A stretch of DNA of 64,000 nucleotides from Darksidea phi. Taxonomy: Eukaryota > Ascomycota > Dothideomycetes > Pleosporales > Lentitheciaceae. The DNA is taken from assembly GCA_030770425.1 (NCBI GenBank), contig JASJFT010000003.1, forward strand, positions 372,001-436,000. The letters are read 5' to 3'. Position 1 is the first letter of the stretch. Each line of letters begins with the position of its first letter. Below the pieces are notes generated by a model. It saw only the letters and a list, made by a program, of their open reading frames with translations, was not told the origin of the DNA and searched no databases. Made by a program: the position numbers and the translations under genes. Of the stretch, positions 20,492 through 30,078 are shown piece after piece.

Positions 20492-21658
20492 ATGCTCACA
20501 ATTTGCACGACCGCTACAGAGACATTCTCTTGTCCTGAATGTCGCTTGCAATTTGCGGAACAACCGACCCTCGAAGCTCACCAGCGCGACAGCTTGCATG
20601 CCCACTGCTACAATTGCAACGTAGCATCGAGTACGAGACAGCTTCATGCAGCACACATGCAATCGCATTCCCCTGCCTGGGCGGCAACTCCATCTGTTGT
20701 GACACAATTTCGGTGTTGCAACTGTGAGCGCGATTTCAAAGACGATGTGGCACTCGCGAATCATCTTCGCAGTAGCAAGGTACACAAACCAAAGACTGGA
20801 GGTAACAAGAAGAGAAAGAAGTCAAAGCAAAAAGACAAGCAGTCAAAGCAAGTTGAGAAAGGTGGTGTTAGATTCAAGTGCAAGATATGCGACAAGACTT
20901 TCCAGACTCAGCATGCGCTGGGGCAGCACTTGACATCTATGCGACACAACCCCCTGAGCGACATTCAGTGTCTAGCAGATACGAGCTGTAAGAAGCGGTT
21001 CAATTGTCCGTCGGGGCAGTTGCAACATCTTGAAAGTGGGAAGTGTGTGTCAGGAATGACAAGGGCAAAGTTGAACGCTGCTGTTGCAGTAAATGATACC
21101 GCAGGAATAATAACAACAGGAGGAGACGGAGCGGTGGAATGGTCGCTAGACACTTTGTCGGTGACTTCAAAATCGCCATCGCAGATCGGGAGTCCCATAC
21201 TCACCCCCACCTCTACCGAATTCTCGGATTCATATCCACCCTCTGCAGTTCGTACACCAACATCGACCCTTCCAACAGGCACAAGCTTTTCTTTGATGCT
21301 TACTTCTTTGCCCCCAATTCGAAAGGGCTCTAAAAGATGCCCTCTGTGCCCGCCGTCTAGCCCTCGTCAATTCAAGCCCAACGGACTTCGGCAACATCTG
21401 TCATCAAGCGTTCATGCACAGGTGTCAGCGCATTTATTCCCACCAATGCCTAATAGGATCTCATTCCATTGTCCACGCCCCTTGATGGAAGGAGAGAGTG
21501 AGAAAGCTGTTAAGCAGTTCTCGACTGTAAGTGGTCTGGCGCAACACCTTGAGAGCGGTGCTTGTACAGGCGGTAAGGGAACCCTGAGGCGTGTAATAGA
21601 ATATGTACAGAAGGAAATGAAGAAAATAGGGTTGGGAGAGCTGAAGTTGGTGAAATGA
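20492..21658 (+). CDS. C2H2 zinc-finger protein
   Basis: A single-exon frame of 388 residues. At least three fingers of the Cys-x2-Cys...His-x3-5-His type can be read: residues about 13-34 (Cys-Pro-Glu-Cys...His...His), 75-97 (Cys-Cys-Asn-Cys...His...His) and 128-150 (Cys-Lys-Ile-Cys...His...His). Two to three degenerate finger-like units lie later (Cys-Pro-Leu-Cys...His...His near 285). A strongly basic Lys-rich stretch after finger two could serve as a nuclear localisation signal. Residues 195-265 are Ser/Thr/Pro-rich and probably disordered. Fingers of this JAZ/U1-like spacing can bind DNA or RNA. A transcription or RNA-binding role is inferred. The gene is intact and stands alone between transposon relics and the amyloid locus. 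Confidence 0.85.
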   Translation: MLTICTTATETFSCPECRLQFAEQPTLEAHQRDSLHAHCYNCNVASSTRQLHAAHMQSHSPAWAATPSVVTQFRCCNCERDFKDDVALANHLRSSKVHKPKTGGNKKRKKSKQKDKQSKQVEKGGVRFKCKICDKTFQTQHALGQHLTSMRHNPLSDIQCLADTSCKKRFNCPSGQLQHLESGKCVSGMTRAKLNAAVAVNDTAGIITTGGDGAVEWSLDTLSVTSKSPSQIGSPILTPTSTEFSDSYPPSAVRTPTSTLPTGTSFSLMLTSLPPIRKGSKRCPLCPPSSPRQFKPNGLRQHLSSSVHAQVSAHLFPPMPNRISFHCPRPLMEGESEKAVKQFSTVSGLAQHLESGACTGGKGTLRRVIEYVQKEMKKIGLGELKLVK

Positions 21659-22680
21659 CGACAGAAATCTCTACCGATTCATTCACCGGTAAAGCTAGGC
21701 TTTATCATGAACGATGGTACCTTTGCACTGTTTGTTCCGGCGTTCACGTAGTTCAATGACAGAATGATGGAATCTAGCCGGACCCACTGCCTAACTATAT
21801 ACGGTTTGCCGTTACTGTTCAAAATGGGTTGTGATAACCGAGATCGTAGCAGGAAGGCCTTTTGCCGATAGATGAACACATAATGCATGCGCGAGTCCGC
21901 CCTCATCTCATGAAAAGAGCAAATAATGTCACATTGGGCGCATGCGCTCGCATCACGACAACAAAAGAGGCACGCACCCCAATGCGATGGAGTTTTTGGT
22001 GCAATCTTTTAATTAGCGCTCGTGGTGGATGCCAACCAGCCAATCAGCACCGTGGAAAGGGGTGGTGGTGGTGAGGACGACACAGAGAGCCAAGCGTCCA
22101 GGAATAGCCGCCCATCAAGAACACCAAAACACTAACCGAGGGGTCGAAGACAAGACATTCCGGCGTTCAACAATCAGGTACGCGGCCGTCATTGCAACGC
22201 ATCAGTCCTGTGCATCAGCGCGCAAGCGACAAGATCTGATCAAACTACATAACTACGCTGTCAGTTTTCACATCTGATCTGAACGGCCCTGGCCAGCGTG
22301 CTCACTAAGATCGATCGTCGCACGATCTGCATACTGTACCGCACAACTGCATGTTAGTACACCCTGGGGACAATACGTAGGAATGCATTAGCTCCAAGAA
22401 CTCTATTGAGACTTTACTACAATGCAGGACCAGTCACTTGCAAGAGCCACGACAAGTAGCAAAGGAACAGCCGCATAACTCTGTGCTTTAGTCAACGAAC
22501 CCCTGACACCTGCCTGTGCAAATGCTTTATCTAGCATCGCGCCCTCCATCTACCTACACACGATAGAGCCGAGGTAGACAGGATGACCGATCATACTGTG
22601 CTGTAAAAACGATTAATTATAGAGTGACCACTGCACAACGGTAAATAGGAATTGGTATCTGCTACCAAAGTATTCATTCG
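21659..22680. other. Intergenic, no gene seen
   Basis: About 1 kb between the convergent C2H2 gene and the SesB-like gene. Frames are short and lack family signal. No tRNA or other RNA structure was recognised. Confidence 0.45.
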
Positions 22681-24192
22681 TTACGAAAGATTGAAGTTGG
22701 TCGTACCCCCAGTGACTTGCGTTCCGGGTATCACATTGTGACCGGTGATGGGAGCATTGAATACAGGTCCGCTGTACAAAGTCCCTCCACGGTCGCTCTC
22801 CGTGACGCTAGTAGGCTGAAGAAGGCGCTGTTGTTGCCTTTTTGCGGCATCTTTCTTTTCCTTGCACGCATCTTGGCTCTCTTCAACCATATTATACCAG
22901 AGCCAAAGCCGGTCCTGTACTCGAACATAGCCAGCGTCCTTGGCAGTTTTGAACTTTGTCATCCCTGTGTGCGTTGCGTGAATGCCGTTGTTTGGATACG
23001 CGGTGAGGATCGCTGATTGCTTCGGTACTATCTGCAAGAGCTTAGCACTTGACTTCACTTGTGGAAGGGAGTATCGAATACCTCGCCTAGTCCAGTGTAT
23101 CCAAGTTCTTCGTAAAAGCAGAAGATGTCGATATATTTGCTACCGTTTCTACTTCGGTCGTCAAGCATGGTATGGAACTCTTGTTGAACCGCGGCGAGCA
23201 TCTCAGAGCCTGGCTGCAAGACTCCTACAATCTCAGAGTTGGTTTTCCGTAGCAGATTTGAGAGCTTTGAGATTGGGTGTCCCCAATTTGCAAGATTCGC
23301 CCCGAGGTGTGGTGTGCCCATGAACGCAATCGCCACCGTGCTTTCAAGCAAGTCCTTAACATGCTGCTGGGCCGAGCCGCGAGAGACAAGAAGTGCCTGC
23401 CTAGGTGTATTAGTAGACTAGCGACGAGTGATTATGTCGGTGCTTGACCCGCCTGCTCAACGACTAACCCACCAAGGCTGTGCGCAATGAATATCAGAGG
23501 GCGAAGGTTCTATCACTTGAGTCAGCTTGGTGACCAACTTCCAACGACGTGTGTCGGCTACTATAACGACAGCTCTTTATGGCTGCTTTAACTTGCATGG
23601 AACTCTAAGGCAGCCACTACTGATTATGTGTCGACGACACTCTTGTATCGATAGGGCTATTGGTTCCCATCATCGAGAAGTTCGAGCACGATTTGTCGTA
23701 AATAGCGTCGGAGAAAGTCTCACATTATCTGTCTTCTTCCTCCGCATAGCCAAATCCTCGGCCAAAGCTTTGCCGTGGTCTCTTAATGTGCCGTTTCCAG
23801 CTACGCTCAATCCTCGAATGATATCGGCATCGTAGCCAAACGTGATAATTCGCGCCTTTGGGAGATCTTTTGTGAGAAGATCCTTCGGCCAGAATACCTC
23901 AGCGGGTTTGTCGGTCCAAGTGGATTCGCGGTTACCGGTTAGACCGTGGACGAAAACAATGCTGGCTTTGCTGGTTAGAGAAAGCCAATGAGTCATAGCA
24001 CACTACACACTCGATAATGTCACCAGCGTTCTCGGACAACGTTTGAAGACCATAATCTCCGACCGTTGAGAATAGTTCCTCTGTTGGCGCGTTGGAAGAG
24101 GCATTCCGAGAATCTTCGTTGCCTTGACCCAGTTCGGTGCCCGCATTGGTATGAGGCGCTGATCGACTTACTAGCCTCCGAAAGAAAGACAT
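22681..24192 (-). CDS. SesB-like alpha/beta hydrolase with C-terminal sigma amyloid motif (putative cell-death effector)
   Basis: Five minus-strand exons (24011..24192, 23724..23970, 23453..23509, 23082..23396, 22681..23031) join in phase to 383 residues. Introns are 40, 214, 56 and 50 nt. The third must use a GC-AG boundary to keep the conserved Leu-Val-Val-Glu-Gln-Ala-Leu-Leu. The lipase-like fold shows Ile-Val-Phe-Val-His-Gly-Leu-Thr-Gly (oxyanion region, about 65), the nucleophile elbow Ala-His-Ser-Leu-Gly-Gly (about 152) and Phe-Met-Gly-Thr-Pro-His-Leu-Gly. A late His near Asn-His/Thr-His-Thr-Gly is a candidate for the triad. The last 27 residues match the sigma motif: Ile-Thr-Gly-x-Asn-Val-Ile-x-Gly, then Gly-x-Thr-x-x-Asn. 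In the ses system such motifs assemble as amyloid when templated by a receptor. The matching receptor is the adjacent divergent gene. Cytosolic, with no signal peptide. Confidence 0.85.
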
Positions 24193-24391
24193 AGTGCAAA
24201 TTAGCAGAGATAGTGATAGCTACAGGAAAAGCTCATCACCAGAATCAAATCGGCTGGTGTAGAACTGTAAGACTGCAAAACGTGGTGGGGTAAGGCCGAG
24301 CTGCCTCAGCTGCCAAGCGCGGACCGCACCACAACGGTTCATGAACTGCAACATGTATGTCTGCGTCCTGCACCGCTGTTTGAGAGCGAAG
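24193..24391. promoter_or_regulatory. Shared divergent promoter of effector and NLR
   Basis: Only 199 bp separate the two start codons, so both genes must share regulatory DNA. No clear TATA box or known operator was recognised on either strand. The compact head-to-head layout suggests joint expression. Confidence 0.7.
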
Positions 24392-26767
24392 ATGCCGCAA
24401 TCCAGCGACTTCAATGGAGCTATTACTGGCCGCAACGTCATTGCTGGCTCGAGCTTCGAGACTGGCGCTACCATGAACAACTACTTCGGCCCCGTAGTGC
24501 AGGGCAGGTCTACCACGGGAGCGAAACGAACATGCACATCCACACTAACGCCGGCGCGCAGATAGACTGAGCCGAAAACACGAGCCCTTCTCCACCGTTC
24601 CGTTCGCCCCGGACCCTGATTTCGTCGACCGGCCTGAGATCCTCGCGTGGATGCGCGACAAGTGCGCGAGACCGGGCGCGCGGGCGGCGCTGGTGGGCCT
24701 TGGCGGGGTAGGGTAAGTCAACGTCCGACCGTCTCTTGTGTACACGATCACAGCGCTGTGCTAACGGCGTAAAGAAAGTCGCAGCTCGCCATCCAGTACG
24801 CCCACCGTGTGCGCGATGCAACGCCGCCTACCTACGCCTTCTGGGTGCACGCGAGCACCCGGGCCCGGTTCGAAGAAGCGTACAGAGGCCTTGCGGACAG
24901 GCTGGAGCTTCCTGGGCGACTCGACCCGAAGGCGGACGTCTTACGACTAGTCAGCAACTGGCTGTGCGATGAGACAAATGGACAATGGACGATGGTTGTG
25001 GACAACGTTGACGATGTTGAGACGTTCTTCCCATCGCGACGGCGCGAGCAGGACGGCACCGTTGGGAGCTCGGCAACATCGTTGGCAGCTTACCTCCCTC
25101 AAAGCCGCAACGGATCGATATTGATCACGTCGCGAAGTAGAGATGCAGCAGCTAGGCTAGCAGGAGGCTACCACAACATTAAGGAGGTGCTTGCAATGGA
25201 CAAGAGCCAGGGCCTACAGCTTCTCCGCAACAAGCTCTTGGTCACGTCAAACGAAGAAGGTACTGCCATGGAGCTGCTGCATACGCTTGACTACATGCCT
25301 CTTGCCATCACCCAAGCTGCTGCCTACATCAACCGGCGAGCGCGCATGACGATAGTAGGCTACGTAGACGAGTTTCACGCGAACGACAAGCGGCGAGAAA
25401 GCCTGCTCAACCAGGACGCAGGTGACCTCCGCCGAGACGAGAGCGCATCGAACTCGGTGGTGACGACGTGGCAGATGTCGTTTGAGCGCATCCGGCAAGA
25501 GAGGCCGTCGGCTGCAGAGCTGCTGTCGCTGATGAGCTTCTTTAACCCGCAGGGGATTCCTGAGAGGACGCTGCGGAGGTACAACAGGACAGCAGCAAGA
25601 GTGGGCGCGTCAGATAACGAAGGTGAGGCTAGCCACACCTTTGACGAGGATCTTGACACTCTGCACGCGTATTCTCTCGTTACAATGACAACAACGACAG
25701 CAGATAAGGAGATGTGGGAGATGCACGCTTTAGTGCAGTTCTGCACGCGAGTGTGGCTGTCGTCGTTCAGCGAGGCGGAGTGGTGGAAGGGCGAGTTTAT
25801 AGAGCTGATGGCGCAGGAGTTTCCTAGCGGGGAGTTTGAGAACTGGACGCAGTGTCAGCAGCTGCTTCCGCACGTGGAACCGCTCTACGACGCTAAGCCA
25901 GGTTCTGAGCAGTTGTCAAAGGCATGGGCGCAGGTGCTTACAAATGCTGCGTGGTATCTATGGACGAAAGGGAGGTATCAGACAGCGCAAGCAGTAGCAA
26001 CAAAGGCGGTCACAGCTAGAGAAGGTGTGTTCGGGTTGAATAATAGCCAGACACTGACAAGCGTTACCGTCTTAGCGTTGGTACTGCGTGGTCAGGGGAA
26101 GTACGAGGAAGCAGAGAAGCTAAACCGGCGAGCGCTAGAAGGGAGGGAGAAGGAGCTAGGGGTACACCACCCTTCTACGCTAACGAGCGTGGACAACCTA
26201 GCGTTGGTGCTGGGTTATCAGGGGAAGTACGAGGAAGCAGAGAAGCTTCACCGGCGAGCGCTGGAAGGGAGCGAGAAGGAGCTAGGGGTACACCACCCGC
26301 ATACGCTGACGAGCGTAGACAACCTAGCGTTGGTGCTGCGTTATCAGGGGAAGTACGAGGAAGCAGAGAAGCTTCACCGGCGAGCGCTGGAAGGGAGGGA
26401 GAAGGAGCTGGGGGTACACCACCCTTCTACGCTGACTTCTGTGTCCTGCCTTGCTCACCTTTTACACACACAAACGCGCTATGCAGAGGCTGCACAGCTG
26501 TACCAACGAGCATACGATGGGTGTGTACAGAAGCTCGGCCCTCAGCACCCAAAGACCATGGCTTGCGGCAACCACTTCTCAGCGTTGCAGCAAGAGGTAA
26601 AGCAAGCCGCGCTAGCGGATAATCAGGACCTAGCTCCACGTGACGAAGAAGCTATCGTCAACACTACTCGTGCCGAAAGTGCGTTCGCACGAGCAAGTGG
26701 CAGGCAGAAAGACAAGCGAGACTCATTTTTGGCGCGCATCAAACAAAGGATGCGCCGAAGAGATTAA
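24392..26767 (+). CDS. NLR: sigma motif + NB-ARC + TPR repeats (putative amyloid-signalling receptor)
   Basis: Three exons (24392..24507, 24566..24712, 24775..26767) join in phase to 751 residues. Introns of 58 and 62 nt both carry CTAAC branch sites. Residues about 6-34 carry Phe-Asn-x-x-Ile-Thr-Gly-x-Asn-Val-Ile-x-Gly, then Gly-x-Thr-x-Asn, matching the effector's C-terminus. The NB-ARC ATPase follows: P-loop Gly-Leu-Gly-Gly-Val-Gly-Lys-Ser (about 83-90), Walker B Val-Val-Asp-Asn-Val-Asp (about 160), Ile-Leu-Ile-Thr-Ser-Arg (about 200), and Met-Pro-Leu-Ala-Ile (about 260). From about 505 come kinesin-light-chain-type TPRs of 42 residues, three almost identical. In known fungal NLRs the repeats sense a ligand, the ATPase oligomerises, and the N-terminal motif nucleates amyloid. 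I chose the ATG at 24392 because upstream Mets precede a non-conserved leader. Confidence 0.87.
26085..26460 (+). repeat. Near-identical 126-bp TPR-coding repeats
   Basis: Three consecutive 126-bp units, including the GTACGAGGAAGCAGAGAAGC and GGGGTACACCACCC blocks, are almost identical in DNA as well as protein. They encode the 42-residue TPR unit Tyr-Glu-Glu-Ala-Glu-Lys-Leu...Arg-Arg-Ala-Leu-Glu. Older, diverged TPRs flank them. Identity at third positions shows recent duplication or gene conversion. Confidence 0.9.
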
Positions 26768-27268
26768 GAACACGACACAAACAGTTGTATATACTTAACT
26801 AACTTAACTTACTAATGTATTGTCTGAGTGCCCGCTGCATCATACTTGTTATAAGTGCTTTACACGAGTTATAAATTACATAGTATACATAATAAGTAAG
26901 TCCAGTTCGTGCAAGGATAATTAATTACTGTTTAACCCCTGCGTAGCGCTAATACCAACCTAGTAAGCGTCTCGTAAGATAACCGTGCGCTGAGAACAAA
27001 CGATGTGCAAGAACCGGAAACCGATTCCGGCCACTACTGTATCTGTAGTTTTCCTGTTGTTGAGCAGACCCCTCGAGTGGTCTGTGCTTGGAACCTCCCC
27101 AACGTATTAGGGAGCCTTCTGATATTACGTTATTAGCTATTCGCCCAACTTACGTTAAACTTTATAGTATTTATCCCTTAACTCGGATAGGTACAAAAGC
27201 CGGTTTACGGGGGGCGAGTCCTAATAAAATTAAAATATAGCCGAATAGAGCGCGAGCTTTAAAGTATA
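26768..27268. other. AT-rich intergenic stretch
   Basis: This 500-bp stretch follows the NLR gene and is rich in TA steps, with no readable frame. It may be mutated repeat sequence. Confidence 0.4.
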
Positions 27269-29710
27269 CTAGGTCCTAATAGAGGAAGAATGGTATGCGC
27301 GGTCTACTCGCAGCATGCGGGCAGAGACGCCCCGCGAAGAGCAGACTTTTTTAACAGCCGCGAGAGCGTCGACATTTCCAGATAATGTTGCACTCGATGA
27401 AGCATTGTGAGCAGCGACGAAGACTTTTCCTAGAAATTGATCTGTGTTGCAAATGTTCCGAGCCTCGCTAGCGCTGCAGCCAACAGCCATCATTGAGGTC
27501 TGCTGCTGCGCATCTGCGGGTATTCGCGACACGGCTTAACCTCTATAGTAGGCTATCTGAATTGCGCCTTCTGCAGATATACAGCGAGCGGCGTATGCCT
27601 GGGACTTATTAGTTCGCATATTTGACCATAAGCTGCCGGCTTACCGCTGCCATTTCTCCGCTACTATGCCCAACTACTGCATCGAAGTGGAAGCCGGATT
27701 CGTAAAGTAAATCTACAAATCTGGACAGCAGTACAGAGCGGCTGTGAGAATTTCGGTTGGTGAACTCTGCTTTCCTGGTGATTTTTGCCAAGTTCAAGTG
27801 CAATGCTCCACTCAGGTGGTTGCGGCAGGGCCTGGAGGCATGCGTCCAATTTTCGGATCGAGTTTGCGAAAGAAGTGCAATGGGAGATTAATGTGCGTCC
27901 CATTGACGGCCACTGCGCACTTGTTCAGTGAAGATCCCAAGGACACGGTGAGAAACATTTGGTTGAGTTGTCATGGTAGGTGCTGCACCTAGCTTGTGTT
28001 CTTCGAAGGACTGGATCCACTCATCCGTCTTGTGCAGCAAATTTTTTTCTCGAATTTGCGACGAAAGCAGCCCGATAAGGAAGCAACGAGCGGTGATTCG
28101 AGAGCATTGAAGCTAGTGATGACAGATCGATAGATGGGTTCTTCAGAAAGAAATCGTGATGCTGCTGTATTATCGTTCGAAGTGTTTTCAGCAGCGCTGC
28201 GGAAAATACGAAAGTCCCACGTGCGCTGATGGGTTCTTCCGCAGGGCAGGAGCTTGAGATGTTTTCAAATGACGAATCCAAAATAACGTATGAATTCGTT
28301 CCTCCGAACCCGAAGCTGTTGACGCATGCTCTACGTGGCGTTTCGGCAGGCAATCGCGGCCAACCGTGCGATGTCGTGGGCACGGTCAAGTGGCCATAGA
28401 ATGGTATGAGAGTCTCGTTCAACTGATCGAAGTGCAGATTGGCTGGAATACGGGACTGCTGAATAGCCAATGACGCCTTCAGGAGTCCTACTAGGCCAGC
28501 GGCGCCTTCGAGATGTCTGACTACGGTCTTCGCAGATCCCACGAACAGGTTATCTTCACCTCTATCCCTCGAAGGTACTTGACGAGACCAAAATACTGAA
28601 TGGATCGCCTCCGATTCCGCTGCATCACCAGCCTGTGTACCGGTACCATGCGCCTCGAAGTATTGGCATCGGTCGGTTGGGAGCAACGGGTCTAACCCTG
28701 CCCGCTCAAAAGTCCTCCTAATAAGCTCAGATTGGCTCGCATCTGATGGAATTGTGATGCCCGGTGTTCTTCCATCTGAGTTTACCCCGGTTTCGCGAAT
28801 GATAGTCTCGACATGATCGCAACGAAGCAACGCGTCTTCTAATGTTGTGAGGATGACAACGACAGCACCCTCACCTCGAGCATAACCGTCCGCGCTAGCG
28901 TCCCACATCTTGCAATGCCCTTTTGGCGAGAGCATATGAAGACTAGAAGTCGCCATAAACATCTCAGGTCCAAGGATGAGATTACGCCAGCCACGATAGC
29001 CGTGTCGCACTCACCGTTCCGCAAGCTCTGTACAGCTAGGTGGACTGTGACTAAACTCGATGAGCAGGCAATATCTATTGTCATAGAGGGGCCTACATTG
29101 AGAAGAACAACGTCAGCCAATGTTCTTTTAGGGATTTCAGTCAAGCAAAGATCCTTCCCTTGCTCACTTTCTCGCGGGAGTTTACTTTATACGCCATATT
29201 TACGTACCTTTCAAATCGTAGAAATACGATATTCGGTTGGAGAGGATGCTTCGCGCAGTCCCGGTTGCATGATATTGCGAGGTGTGCAAAAAATCTCTCG
29301 CCTGTATGTCGTAGTAGTCTGCGCCCATCAGGCCGGCAGAAAACACCCGTTCTAGAGCCGGGAACTGATTCCATCCGATATCCTGCCGACTCCAAGGCTT
29401 CGTATGTCAACTCCAAGAGCATACGCTGTTGCGGGTCAATCACCTCGGCCTCTCTCGGATGAATACCAAAGAATCCAGCATCGAACGTCGAGAGATCTTC
29501 ATCCAATAGGTATGCGGACTTAACATTAGAGGTTCCATGGTGCTCAGGCTGCGAGTTGTAGAAGGCGGTGGCATTGAATCGTGATGGAGGTATCTCCCGT
29601 CGAAGATCTTGAGGGTGTTGTAAGAGATCCCAAAATTTGGAAGGCGATGAAGCTCCTCCAGGCAGTCTGCAGCTGCTGCCGACAATAGCTACCGGTTTGG
29701 TGGTCGCCAT
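27269..29710 (-). pseudogene. Degenerate KS-AT fragment of a reducing polyketide synthase
   Basis: The frame opens with Met-Ala-Thr-Thr-Lys-Pro-Val-Ala-Ile-Val-Gly-Ser-Ser-Cys-Arg-Leu-Pro-Gly, the KS start. It contains Asp-Pro-Gln-Gln-Arg-Met, the active-site Ile-Ala-Cys-Ser-Ser-Ser, Glu-Ala-His-Gly-Thr-Gly-Thr and a changed third motif (Thr-Val-Val-Arg-His-Leu-Glu where Asn-Ile-Gly-His is expected). An intron at 29093..29207 still splices cleanly. Single-base frame changes occur near 29340 and 28990, and several more in the AT part, where Gly-His-Ser-Ser-Gly-Glu-Met is still readable. DH, MT, ER, KR and ACP domains are absent. The gene therefore cannot make a working synthase. It is head-to-head with the enoyl reductase gene. 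The product of the original pathway cannot be told. Confidence 0.88.
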
Positions 29711-30078
29711 TATCGCTTTGACGAACACGTAGAGCCTCGTACGAGGTCAGCCCACAATAAGGTGATATGATGAATCAACAGCAAAGGCGTTCTATGCAGC
29801 AGCACCATCATGTAGAAATACCGCGCCGGCGCAGTGGCTGTGATCTGTGGCGGATTGGAGCAAAGGTCCGATGGCTAATTCGCCGAAGGCACCGCAGTCA
29901 CACGCGGTGCAACTCAGAAAATGGAAACCGACCAATTTGCCTAACTGCCGAGTAACACGTTGATATCCTTGGCACAACGAGCCAACTTTAACGCAGAAAG
30001 GGGTCTGGCGACACATTCGATTTGGACAGCCGTGTCAAGATTCGTTCGCTCCTGAAGCCTACAGTAAACGCGTTCACA
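29711..30078. promoter_or_regulatory. Divergent promoter region of PKS relic and trans-ER gene
   Basis: This 368-bp spacer lies between two divergent start codons. It contains GC-rich spots but no motif that I can assign to the cluster regulator with confidence. Confidence 0.4.
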
